Below are positions 31,793-39,005 of a stretch of DNA of 39,354 nucleotides, piece after piece. The position numbers and the translations under genes are program-made. The DNA is from a virus: positions 1 to 39,354 of IMG/VR virus record IMGVR_UViG_3300037245_001174, one strand, 5' to 3'. Position 1 is the stretch's first letter. Each line of letters opens with the position of its first letter. The notes under the pieces were generated by a model that saw only the letters and a program-made list of their open reading frames with translations, was not told the DNA's origin and did no database searches.

Positions 31793-32396
31793 TATCCCAA
31801 GAGTCTACACTGAGGATTTCTTGAAGATCATCGGCGTTCCTGTGAGATATCACGAAGCGCGGATATCTGATTTCATCGGTGAAGTTCCGGGAATGAACGA
31901 TCAAGGGATGTTTATAACGGGAACCCCAGGAGTCGGCAAAACTCACATGGCGGCGGCCCTTGTTGTCGAGCTTCTCTCAGAATTTTGCATAAAGCAGATG
32001 GTATATTCATGGCTGCGAGACGAACCAAAGAGACTTCTGTGCGAGAAGATCGGTAGTTGCGGGATAGCCTGGGGGAACGTGCCTGAGCTTCTTGATTCAC
32101 TTCGCCGCGGAATCCGAAAAGAGGCAGGGGGCGTGTCGATGGAATCGCTCGCCGAGATATCACTTCTTGTGCTTGACGACCTGGGCGCGGAAAAACAAAC
32201 AGAGTGGACCGCACAGAGCCTCTATGTGCTCGTCAACAAGCGGATCGATAATCTAAAGCTGACGATCATCACAACTAATCTTTCACTGACAGACTTCGAG
32301 GAACTCGATCCCCGCCTCGCCTCTCGGCTTGGGAGTCTGCGCTATCACAGCATGGAGGGGGAAGATCGGAGGATAAGCGATGGGCATGTTGATTGA
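31725..32396 (+). CDS. DnaC/IstB-like AAA+ helicase loader
   Basis: A 223-residue ATPase. Walker A is GTPGVGKT (66-73), Walker B LLVLDDLG (147-154), sensor-1 region ITTNLS (about 178-184), and an arginine-finger-like LASRLGSLR near 196-204. It is the phage P-equivalent loader that places host DnaB on the origin; no phage helicase is visible. Start: ATG 31725 has a very good GGGAGGA RBS but lies 68 bases inside the initiator gene; ATG 31782 would make a protein starting MEDDIPRVY, also with a G-rich RBS. The first is preferred. Overlaps RusA by 17 bases. Confidence 0.88.
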   Translation: MGQANQKPPRDQSPIGGNGMEDDIPRVYTEDFLKIIGVPVRYHEARISDFIGEVPGMNDQGMFITGTPGVGKTHMAAALVVELLSEFCIKQMVYSWLRDEPKRLLCEKIGSCGIAWGNVPELLDSLRRGIRKEAGGVSMESLAEISLLVLDDLGAEKQTEWTAQSLYVLVNKRIDNLKLTIITTNLSLTDFEELDPRLASRLGSLRYHSMEGEDRRISDGHVD

Positions 32397-32892
32397 GCCG
32401 ATCCTGGTATTGTCATTCACGGTCTATGGTAAGCCTATATCGTGGAAGCGCGTCGCAGATTACATAGATCCGGCGACAGGGCAGACCCGGAAGATAGCCG
32501 ACAAGGGGGGGCGCACTTGGCGTTCGGAGATAAAGGACAAATTCCGCGCTACCGTCTTCGAGGCGAGCGACGCCGAGAAATATCTTCCGCATGATGGGCC
32601 AGTCGAGATGGATATCGTCGCGGGCTTTCAGATTCCGGCCGGCAAGCCTCAATGGTGGAAGGCTAGAGCGGAAGAGGGGACGATCCCGTTCGCGCAGATC
32701 CCGGACGCGGACAACATAATGAAAAATGTCGGGGACGCTCTCGAGGGGATCGCATTCACAAACGATAGCAGGATCTTCAAGGCGTCTTGTCGGAAGGTCT
32801 GGACCTGGACACCGAAGACAGATATCACATTGATATTCTATCCGGAGATATCGAGGGCGAACTATGATGTCACTGAAAAGGGAATGCCATGA
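32380..32892 (+). CDS. rusA: RusA-like Holliday junction resolvase
   Basis: A 170-residue nuclease. The N-terminal strand with YGKPISWKR (G-x-P-x-x-K-R, the RusA start) is followed by the catalytic segment IPDADNIMKNVGDALEGIAF, holding D109, D111 and D119, and by D129 (NDSRI). These match the RusA acidic triad and KPDxDN motif, with isoleucine replacing lysine. It resolves branched DNA before packaging and recombination. The insert around residues 84-105 (AGKPQWWKARAEEGTIPF) is common in phage members. The stop overlaps the methyltransferase start (ATGA). Confidence 0.85.
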   Translation: MGMLIEPILVLSFTVYGKPISWKRVADYIDPATGQTRKIADKGGRTWRSEIKDKFRATVFEASDAEKYLPHDGPVEMDIVAGFQIPAGKPQWWKARAEEGTIPFAQIPDADNIMKNVGDALEGIAFTNDSRIFKASCRKVWTWTPKTDITLIFYPEISRANYDVTEKGMP

Positions 32893-33542
32893 ATGAGAAG
32901 CTAGGCCCATTTGAGTTGAACAAAGTCCATTGCGTGGACGCGCTGGAGGCGTTGCCGCTGTTGCCGGATGGGTCAACGGTTGTCATTACAGACCCGCAAT
33001 ATGGGTGTGGAAAGGCGGCGTGGGATACGGAATTTCCGACGGCGTGGTATCCGCTTGCGCGGCAATCGTCAAAAACCAGCGTTATTGTTACCGGCTCTTG
33101 TGGATTAAAAAATAGCATCGCTCTTGTGGGGCATGATTTCTTAGACGTGATGGCGGGGCGCAATCTAAATGGCATGACGCGGGGGCCGCTAGGCTTCGGA
33201 AACTGGCTGGCAGTAGTCGTCGCCGGAGATAAGCCGCGACAGGGGCCAAACGCCTTTGCGTTCTCTGTTGTGGGGGAAAAACCGGACCACCCAAGCCCAA
33301 AGCCGATAGAAGCCATGCTCTGGATAGTTCGCAGATGCACAGACCCCACCGACATCATCCTCGATCCGTTCATGGGCTCCGGCACAACGGGCGTGGCGGC
33401 GGTGCAGCTTGGCCGACGTTTTCTCGGCTTCGAGATCAATCAGGAATATTGCGATCTCGCGAATAAGCGCATCGAGGCGGCGCGCAAGGGCCTCACAGTC
33501 AAAGAACTGGAGCAAGGGCAAGGAACGCTATTTGAGTCATGA
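32889..33542 (+). CDS. Beta-class DNA N6-adenine/N4-cytosine methyltransferase, unusual DPQY
   Basis: A 217-residue methyltransferase. Motif IV comes first: TDPQYG at residues 34-39, and motif I is near the C-terminus (LDPFMGSGTTGVAAVQLG, about 154-172). This order is that of beta-class amino-methyltransferases. The catalytic loop reads DPQY instead of DPPY, so one proline is replaced by glutamine. The protein ends in GQGTLFES, a sliding-clamp-binding-like QxxLF tail. Target specificity cannot be read. Overlaps the next ATG by four bases. Possible role: self-protection against host restriction. Confidence 0.8.
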   Translation: MNEKLGPFELNKVHCVDALEALPLLPDGSTVVITDPQYGCGKAAWDTEFPTAWYPLARQSSKTSVIVTGSCGLKNSIALVGHDFLDVMAGRNLNGMTRGPLGFGNWLAVVVAGDKPRQGPNAFAFSVVGEKPDHPSPKPIEAMLWIVRRCTDPTDIILDPFMGSGTTGVAAVQLGRRFLGFEINQEYCDLANKRIEAARKGLTVKELEQGQGTLFES

Positions 33543-33751
33543 AAGCAAAAGGCAAATATCCAAAGACCTATTATCTCAAAGTTGCCCCCTGGCGTTGTCC
33601 CGAATGCGGCGGGTCGGGCTCTGTCGGCATCAAAGGTTCATGGACCCGGATGTGTCTCAAATGCAATGTCGTCCAAGACGCAGAATATGCCGAATGTGGA
33701 AAACAAGGGCAGGATACGTTGTTTGATACGGAGGGAAAAGATGGGCGTTAA
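33539..33751 (+). CDS. Small zinc-ribbon protein with a clamp-binding-like tail
   Basis: A 70-residue protein with CPECGGSG near 20 and CLKC near 39, a classical zinc ribbon. Its C-terminus carries QGQDTLFDTEG, almost the same as the tail GQGTLFES of the upstream methyltransferase, at both protein and DNA level. It may be recruited to the replisome through the beta clamp. Overlaps both neighbours. Confidence 0.7.
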   Translation: MKAKGKYPKTYYLKVAPWRCPECGGSGSVGIKGSWTRMCLKCNVVQDAEYAECGKQGQDTLFDTEGKDGR

Positions 33752-33986
33752 ATATTGGCAGACACAAATCAAGAAGCGCGGCTTCCGGCTCTCTCTGCAA
33801 GAGGTCGAAGTGAGGGGCGGCGTCCGTATCCGCGTGATAATCACGGCCCGCAAAAGATCGGCCGGCATGGGGCATCCGAGGATTACTTTCGGAAAGCTCT
33901 TCTGGGACAAGGAACTTGCCGGCGAGCATGCGGACGCCTACTTGCATTTTATTGGGGCAAAGATCGAAGAGGGGGTGGAATTCTAA
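33741..33986 (+). CDS. Small basic protein, unknown function
   Basis: An 81-residue protein from ATG 33741 (AGGGAAAAG upstream). It is basic and beta-rich (MGVKYWQTQIKKRGFRLSLQ, VRIRVIITARKRSAGMGHPR) and ends acidic. Nucleic-acid binding is possible. Its stop TAATG overlaps the next gene. Confidence 0.65.
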   Translation: MGVKYWQTQIKKRGFRLSLQEVEVRGGVRIRVIITARKRSAGMGHPRITFGKLFWDKELAGEHADAYLHFIGAKIEEGVEF

Positions 33987-34483
33987 TGTCAACCGGCGAA
34001 TGGTGGACTCTCGAAGAGGCGAGAGCTAAGGCGATGGAGTTTGTCAAGCTTCTGAGCCCCTACTGCGAGAGGATCGAGATCGCGGGCTCAATCCGGCGAC
34101 AGAAAAAGCAGGTGCATGATATCGATCTGGTCGTTATCTGGAAGGGAGCGGGCTTCGGCTTGCTCAAAGTCTGGATGGAAAACAGACAGCGAATGATGAA
34201 ACCGACAGGCGGCGAGAAGATAATCAAGACGCGATGGAGCATGGTCCCCGTCCAGATATCCGTTGCGACGGTCGAGATTTGGCCGATGATAATTCTTGTC
34301 CGCACGGGCTCGGCCTCATTTAATCGGTATCTGGCGACGCTCGCAAAGCGGAGGGGGATGCAGCTAAAGGCGTCCGGCTATCTGACGCGCGCCGGCGAGA
34401 CGCTCCCGATAAGATGCGAGCAAGACATCTTCCGCGAGTTGGGGCTAAAGTTTCGGGAACCACAACGGAGGGAAGCGCCATAA
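33986..34483 (+). CDS. Minimal Pol X-type nucleotidyltransferase
   Basis: A 165-residue protein with the Pol X palm and thumb but no lyase or finger domain, similar in size to viral minimal Pol X enzymes such as ASFV Pol X (174 residues). Visible: IAGSIRRQKKQVHDIDLVV (the GS...DxD catalytic pair, about 31-49), VATVEIWP where a third acidic residue is expected (E in place of D), a TGSASFNRYLATLAKRRG segment, and the conserved end LPIRCEQDIFRELGLKFREP. It may fill small gaps in DNA repair or recombination. An alternative is a nucleotidyltransferase with a different substrate. Confidence 0.75.
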   Translation: MSTGEWWTLEEARAKAMEFVKLLSPYCERIEIAGSIRRQKKQVHDIDLVVIWKGAGFGLLKVWMENRQRMMKPTGGEKIIKTRWSMVPVQISVATVEIWPMIILVRTGSASFNRYLATLAKRRGMQLKASGYLTRAGETLPIRCEQDIFRELGLKFREPQRREAP

Positions 34484-34812
34484 TGATAGCAAGAATACAG
34501 GATGAACAAAAAAAATGGCAAGAATACAACTTCCCCGGCTCTGGCGCCAACGAAGCATTTAAGGGCATTGTCGAAGAAATTGGCGAACTGGCCCATGCCG
34601 ACCTAAAGGAAACCCAGGGTATCCGGGTCGACGAGGACCATATCGAGAATGCGAAGGATGCCATAGGCGACATTGTGATCTATCTCATGTCCTACTGCAA
34701 CTATCGCGGCTTCGACCTGCAGTCCATCATCAAAGACACCTGGGAAGATGTTAAGGAGCGTGATTGGCAAAAGAATAAGCAGATTCCGAAGGACACCAAA
34801 TTCAAGATGTAG
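34483..34812 (+). CDS. MazG-like nucleoside triphosphate pyrophosphohydrolase
   Basis: A 109-residue protein with the all-alpha NTP-PPase pattern: EEIGEL (E31, E32, E35) and ENAKDAIGDIVIYL (E55, D59, D63), the metal-binding acidic set. The family hydrolyses NTPs/dNTPs to monophosphates; phage versions clean the nucleotide pool or lower (p)ppGpp. It starts at the TAATG overlap with the Pol X-like gene. Confidence 0.8.
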   Translation: MIARIQDEQKKWQEYNFPGSGANEAFKGIVEEIGELAHADLKETQGIRVDEDHIENAKDAIGDIVIYLMSYCNYRGFDLQSIIKDTWEDVKERDWQKNKQIPKDTKFKM

Positions 34813-34838
34813 TCCGGAATCGCAGCGGGGGGAAAGCC

Positions 34839-35693
34839 ATGACTGAAAACGAAGATAAAAGACGGGAACTGCCCGATATGCCAGAGGGCTTCACGCGAAG
34901 CGGGGACGACACAGGAGTCTGTTGTGACGATGTCCCTTGCGGACTCTGTGAAAGAATTATCCATCTCCCATTCGATGACTGGATTCGGAACGATCGGACT
35001 TGCGCCTACTATTGCTTCTATAACGAATGCGCCGGTCAGATGCTCCTCCGGGAAGGGGAGTCGGACATGCTCGACAAGGAAGAGAACGAATCGCCGATCC
35101 CGCACAAGGTCAACTGTGAGCATTGCGGCAAAGAAATAATCCTGGAGTCCGACGACTGGATGCATAACGATCGGACAGGCGCATATGCTTGTGACTCCGC
35201 GGAGTGTACTAAAGCGGCGCTCCAGGGCTCCGAGCGGACCTCTTCCGTATCTAGCTATTGCCCTAGATGTGAAACGCAAGCCGAATTGATCGCCGCCAAG
35301 GATGAAGAGATCGCGGAGTTGAAGAAGGTTAATGAAGACTTGCGAGATAGGAAGGATTGTATCTGTAGTCCATTGATAAGCAAGGATCACAGGATCGAAG
35401 CCCTCACCGACGAGCGCGACAAGCTGCGGGATGCGGTGGAGAGTCAAAACGATTGGCTTGAAAGGCTTGTCGTCCTCTTAGATAAGCACCACAATGAGTT
35501 AATTGTCCCGATCAAAAGCCGCATCCATATCTGCAAATCCGCCCTCGACAGCGCGGCCAAGGGCGAATGTGAGGAATGTGAGAGGCTGCGAAAGGGAATT
35601 AATGAAGTACGGCTAGACATTCTTAATGGTGAGGGGGCCAGAGAGACGACAAAGAAGTTGCACGCCCTCGGAGAGAAGGGAGACCCAAGATGA
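34839..35693 (+). CDS. Tandem zinc-module, coiled-coil protein
   Basis: A 284-residue protein. Two homologous modules have exactly the same spacing: CX2C-X21-CX4C at C34/C37/C59/C64 and C93/C96/C118/C123, both including DDW and NDRT (FDDWIRNDRT, SDDWMHNDRT). A third pair (CPRC, 141-144) follows. The remainder is coiled coil (AAKDEEIAELKKVNEDLRDR, AVESQNDWLERLVVLLDKHH). DNA of the two modules shares GAACGATCGGAC-like stretches, so the copy arose within the phage lineage. Function unknown; a DNA- or protein-binding multimer is plausible. Confidence 0.7.
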   Translation: MTENEDKRRELPDMPEGFTRSGDDTGVCCDDVPCGLCERIIHLPFDDWIRNDRTCAYYCFYNECAGQMLLREGESDMLDKEENESPIPHKVNCEHCGKEIILESDDWMHNDRTGAYACDSAECTKAALQGSERTSSVSSYCPRCETQAELIAAKDEEIAELKKVNEDLRDRKDCICSPLISKDHRIEALTDERDKLRDAVESQNDWLERLVVLLDKHHNELIVPIKSRIHICKSALDSAAKGECEECERLRKGINEVRLDILNGEGARETTKKLHALGEKGDPR

Positions 35694-35815
35694 GTGCAAA
35701 AACCCTTGCCGAGATCAAGGAAGAGTTGGCGGGATGGGATACGAGTGTAGCGTATTACCTGGCGGCCAATACAGGCCCGGCAAGCCCTATCGACATATAT
35801 ATGCGGCCGTCTTGA
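35690..35815 (+). CDS. Tiny coupled open reading frame (41 codons)
   Basis: ATG 35690 overlaps the previous stop (ATGA) and reads MSAKTLAEIKEELAGWDTSV, ending at a TGA at 35813-35815. Only the first ~18 residues look protein-like. Its role may be to bring ribosomes to the overlapping gene that starts at 35734. Confidence 0.35.
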   Translation: MSAKTLAEIKEELAGWDTSVAYYLAANTGPASPIDIYMRPS

Positions 35816-35904
35816 CAAAGCAGGAGATTTGGGGAGAATTCCCAAGCGAACTCGACGCCTACCAAGCCGCATTGAAGTTGGCGAAGGGCAGGAGGGAGGA
35901 ATGA
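35734..35904 (+). CDS. Small protein, overlapping frame, unknown function
   Basis: A 56-residue protein (MGYECSVLPGGQYRPGKPYR, then WGEFPSELDAYQAALKLAKG) that looks more protein-like than the 41-codon frame it overlaps. It ends as ATGA with the membrane protein at 35901. A ribosome binding site is not convincing (AAGGAAG about 10 bases upstream). Confidence 0.5.
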   Translation: MGYECSVLPGGQYRPGKPYRHIYAAVLTKQEIWGEFPSELDAYQAALKLAKGRREE

Positions 35905-36125
35905 GAGCCGCCCTTGCGAGAAAGCTCGGCATTGCAGGTCTTGCCATTGCGCTGGCAGCGGCCTTGACGATCCTTGGGGCGATAGTCGTTTTTGTACCTG
36001 CCGGGGCCGTCCTCGGAATCAAGATGTTTTTTGAATGGGCTCCCTTGTGGCTCGACGTCGCTACGATCGCTCTAGTCTGCGCCGCCGTGGGCTTCATCAT
36101 AACAATCGCGAAAGTCAATCTGTGA
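35901..36125 (+). CDS. Small two-span membrane protein
   Basis: A 74-residue protein with two hydrophobic segments (AGLAIALAAALTILGAIVVF and WLDVATIALVCAAVGFIITI) separated by a short loop, basic at the N-terminus. RBS GGAGGA immediately upstream. In the early/middle region it could be a superinfection-exclusion or membrane-modifying factor; no motif shows which. Confidence 0.65.
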   Translation: MRAALARKLGIAGLAIALAAALTILGAIVVFVPAGAVLGIKMFFEWAPLWLDVATIALVCAAVGFIITIAKVNL

Positions 36126-36138
36126 CGGGAGGGGAGAG

Positions 36139-36774
36139 ATGGGATTGCCGCCAGGATGTGAAAAGGGCTTCGAATGGTATTGCTCAAAATGCAAGGAGTA
36201 TCATCACAGCGTTTTTGAAGATCGAATCGGCTCATGTCACAACGTGAAAAAGATGGAACGTGAGGAAATCTGCGAGGCGTTCGGAGTCCCGCCCGAAATT
36301 GTCGGGACGTTCAAAGGGGCAAATGAGAAAGACCTCTTCGGACAAGAAATAAAGCCCCGGTCGCCATTTTGCAAAGGCTCTGCGCTCTTTACGAGCCTCG
36401 ACCAGCGATGGAGAACGCCAGAAGAGTTGTATGAATGCTTGGACGCCGAATTCCATTTCGATTTCGACCCCTGCCCTCCAGACCCAGACTTTGACGGCCT
36501 TATGGTCGAATGGGGAAAATCTAACTTTGTCAATCCGCCTTACGACAATATCCTCGCATGGTGCCAGAAGGCACAGGCGGAGCACAAGAAGGGCAAAACG
36601 GTTGTGATGCTCATACCATCGCGCACAGATGTTGGATGGTGGCACGACTATGCGATGCAAGCGCCTGAAATCCGATTTTGCAAGGGGCGGCTCCGATTTG
36701 GGGGAGCGCCTACAAGTGCACCCTTTGCCAGTTCCCTCATAATTTGGAAGGTGTCTCGAATGAGCAAAACTTGA
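36139..36774 (+). CDS. Phage Dam-type N6-adenine methyltransferase with N-terminal zinc and portal-like segment
   Basis: A 211-residue protein. Residues ~84-205 match the phage Dam (DNMT) family: LFTSLDQRWRTPEELYECLD, FHFDFDPCP, SNFVNPPYDNILAWCQKA (NPPY at 132-135), and a C-terminal GRLRFGGAPTSAPFASSLII. Upstream, residues 15-34 hold a CX2C...CH zinc-like group (YCSKCKEYHHSVFEDRIGSC). Residues 41-56 (REEICEAFGVPPEIVG) closely resemble residues 294-309 of the portal. Dam-like enzymes often methylate GATC, which is frequent in this genome. The stop overlaps the start of the next promoter. Confidence 0.8.
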   Translation: MGLPPGCEKGFEWYCSKCKEYHHSVFEDRIGSCHNVKKMEREEICEAFGVPPEIVGTFKGANEKDLFGQEIKPRSPFCKGSALFTSLDQRWRTPEELYECLDAEFHFDFDPCPPDPDFDGLMVEWGKSNFVNPPYDNILAWCQKAQAEHKKGKTVVMLIPSRTDVGWWHDYAMQAPEIRFCKGRLRFGGAPTSAPFASSLIIWKVSRMSKT

Positions 36775-36800
36775 CAAATTAATTTTCGTCCGCGTATAAT
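36771..36800 (+). promoter_or_regulatory. Near-perfect late promoter upstream of terS
   Basis: TTGACA (36771-36776), 18-base spacer, TATAAT (36795-36800). The -35 box overlaps the stop of the methyltransferase gene. Predicted start of transcription is near 36807. It would drive terS onward, the packaging and structural operon, from the circularised genome. Confidence 0.88.
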
Positions 36801-36826
36801 CCAAACATGAGATCGCGAATCTTCTA

Positions 36827-36877
36827 GGGAGGCTGGCCGAACGGAAAGGCGACCAGCCTCCCGCCCTGCATTCGGCC
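36827..36877 (+). other. Late-leader stem-loop with possible pseudoknot
   Basis: GGGAGGCTGG (36827-36836) pairs perfectly with CCAGCCTCCC (36853-36862). The 16-base loop begins CCGAA (36837-36841), which is complementary to TTCGG (36871-36875); with the last two stem bases this extends to GGCCGAA/TTCGGCC. No U-tract follows. It lies between the late promoter and terS, so it could be a leader RNA control element or a packaging recognition site read as DNA. Confidence 0.5.
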
Positions 36878-36895
36878 GACAACGAAAGATACTGG

Positions 36896-37525
36896 ATGAC
36901 AACGCGCGGAATGTCAACCGAAAAGATGGACGCCGCACGGCAAGATTATATCACCAACCCTGACTCACCCTCCCTCAAAACAACCTCCGAAAAGCATGGC
37001 GTTCCCTATGGCACAATAGGCGATCGATCCGTCCGCGAAGGCTGGCTCGAAAAGCGTGAGGACTATCACGATAGAGTAGCGTCAGAATCACTTCATCGGG
37101 CAGTAAGAGCCGCCGCCAAGAAGAAAGTCAAGGACATCAAAATGCTTGATAGCATCTGCGATGGAGTCCTTGGCGATCTTGACAGCCGCCTCCAGGCGAA
37201 GCGGGCCTACCAGGAGAGCGTCCAAGAATGGGCGAGCCTTCCGGAAGGTGAACGGGCCGAGACCGACTTCCCTGAGCCTCCCTCGGACATCTTCCAAGCG
37301 ACTCCAGCCGACGCCGACAAGATACTCCGGCTAAAGCAATTCATGGTCGGCGATCCGGATTCACGCATGGAGATTACCGGCGAGGTCAAGACTCAGATTA
37401 CGCTCGTTGTCCAGCGGGTGATCGACGCTATCCGCAATCATGTATCCGACGCTCCGACGCGCCGTCTCGTATGCGGAGAGTTGGAAGCCATTCTCGAAAG
37501 CCAGGCCGATGCCAGTAGCAACTGA
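36896..37525 (+). CDS. terS: Terminase small subunit, complete second copy (haplotype B)
   Basis: A 209-residue protein. Possible starts: ATG 36896, 36911 (MSTEKMDAARQ) and 36926; ribosome binding sites are weak, and the promoter lies about 100 bases upstream. It differs from the first copy at several central residues (AETDFPEPPSDIF against ASTDFPEPSTDLF; FMVGD against FMCGD). The first ~105 residues are almost identical in both copies. It is the copy to use for the real N-terminus. Confidence 0.85.
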   Translation: MTTRGMSTEKMDAARQDYITNPDSPSLKTTSEKHGVPYGTIGDRSVREGWLEKREDYHDRVASESLHRAVRAAAKKKVKDIKMLDSICDGVLGDLDSRLQAKRAYQESVQEWASLPEGERAETDFPEPPSDIFQATPADADKILRLKQFMVGDPDSRMEITGEVKTQITLVVQRVIDAIRNHVSDAPTRRLVCGELEAILESQADASSN

Positions 37526-38993
37526 AATCAACTCGATCGGTTTCTCGATGGTCGACGACGTTCTCGCCGGGCTCCTGAGATGCGATGACCCATGGAGAGC
37601 GACGCCGGCGACTATGGCCGAGAAGCTTAGCCGCGGGAAGTGGATACCTTACGAGTACCTCGTCAAGCTCTCCGACAAGATCGTTGAATGTGTCCGGACC
37701 CCAGATGGACGCCTGATAATCAACATGCCGCCCCGCCATGGCAAGTCCTTGGCGATCTCTCACTGGACGCCGACATGGTATCTCTCCGAGAATCCGACTC
37801 ATAACATTATGCTTGCGTCCTATGGCGCTATTCTCGCCGCTCGATACGGGCGCATGACTCGAAACACGATCGCTCAGAATCAGGCCGCGCTCCAGATCAA
37901 GCTTTCCGCCGACAGCAAGTCCGGCGCTCAATGGGAACTGGAGACAGGGGGGGGCATGCTATCCTCTGGCGTTGACGGCGGAATCACTGGATGGGGCTAT
38001 CATCTCGGGCTTATCGACGATATCGTCAAGGATTGGAAACAAGCTCAGTCCGCCGCCTATCATGAGAACGTCGTCGAGTGGTTCAACTCTACTTTCTATC
38101 CGAGAGCCGAGCCGGGAGCCTCGATCATTGTCCTCATGACCCGCTGGCATCGGAACGACCTGACGGGTTATCTCATGCGCCCAGAGAATGAAGGCGGGCA
38201 TATGGACGAATGGGAGAGCATGGTCGTTCCCGCGTTGGCCGAGAATGAGGACGATCCGATCGGACGAGAGATCGACGCGCCTCTGAATCCTGACCGCAAG
38301 TCCTGGGCGTTCCTTAACAAGCTGCGACTCGCCAAGGGGAACCATGAGCGGCAAGTATGGGCTGGCGTGTATCAGCAGCGGCCCGAGGCGGCCGAGGGTA
38401 ACATCTTCCGGTATGAGTGGTGGAAGTTCTACGATGCGCTACCGCCCAAGGAATGCTGGCGTCGCATTGTCTCGTCTTGGGATACCGCGCTCGAAGAGAA
38501 TCAGACAGCCGATTTCACGGTCGGAACGACATGGCTCGAAGCCGAGTGGGATTTCCCTTGGGAGGACGGCCCGTTCCTTTGCTATTATCTTCTCGATATG
38601 TTTCGGGAGCAAGTCGAGTATCCGGAGTTGAAAAGAGCCGTGATCGAGAATTGGGAGCTATACGGACCTGACAAAATCCTTATCGAAAAGAAAGCATCGG
38701 GGACACAGCTTGTGCAAGAACTAAGCCGGCCCGATAAGGCTCGAAAGAAAGGGCTCCCCATTGTCCCGATCACGCCGTCAGGCTCGAAGGTGTACCGCGC
38801 TAACCTCACCACAGGGATCGTGGAAGAGGGGCTCGTGTTCTTGCCGATGCCTATCAACGGGAAGGTCTGGGTCAATACCGTTTTCCTCGACGAGCTTGGA
38901 GCGTTCCCGAAAGCGACGCATGATGATATAACCGATTCCGTCACTCAGTTGCTACTCGAATTGTCAGGCAAGGTCGGCCCCCAGATATACTAG
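37509..38993 (+). CDS. terL: Terminase large subunit, second copy (haplotype B)
   Basis: The same 494-residue protein as at 594-2078 with a handful of substitutions, such as K-W-I against K-W-L near residue 40, LAIS against LTIS after the Walker A, E-W against D-W near 220, and KKGLP against TKGLP near 410. All motifs (PPRHGKS, LGLIDD, SWDTALEE, THDD) are retained, so both alleles look functional. ATG 37440 is the equivalent of the possible upstream start at 525. Confidence 0.93.
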   Translation: MPVATEINSIGFSMVDDVLAGLLRCDDPWRATPATMAEKLSRGKWIPYEYLVKLSDKIVECVRTPDGRLIINMPPRHGKSLAISHWTPTWYLSENPTHNIMLASYGAILAARYGRMTRNTIAQNQAALQIKLSADSKSGAQWELETGGGMLSSGVDGGITGWGYHLGLIDDIVKDWKQAQSAAYHENVVEWFNSTFYPRAEPGASIIVLMTRWHRNDLTGYLMRPENEGGHMDEWESMVVPALAENEDDPIGREIDAPLNPDRKSWAFLNKLRLAKGNHERQVWAGVYQQRPEAAEGNIFRYEWWKFYDALPPKECWRRIVSSWDTALEENQTADFTVGTTWLEAEWDFPWEDGPFLCYYLLDMFREQVEYPELKRAVIENWELYGPDKILIEKKASGTQLVQELSRPDKARKKGLPIVPITPSGSKVYRANLTTGIVEEGLVFLPMPINGKVWVNTVFLDELGAFPKATHDDITDSVTQLLLELSGKVGPQIY

Positions 38994-39005
38994 GAGAGGC
39001 AGCGA

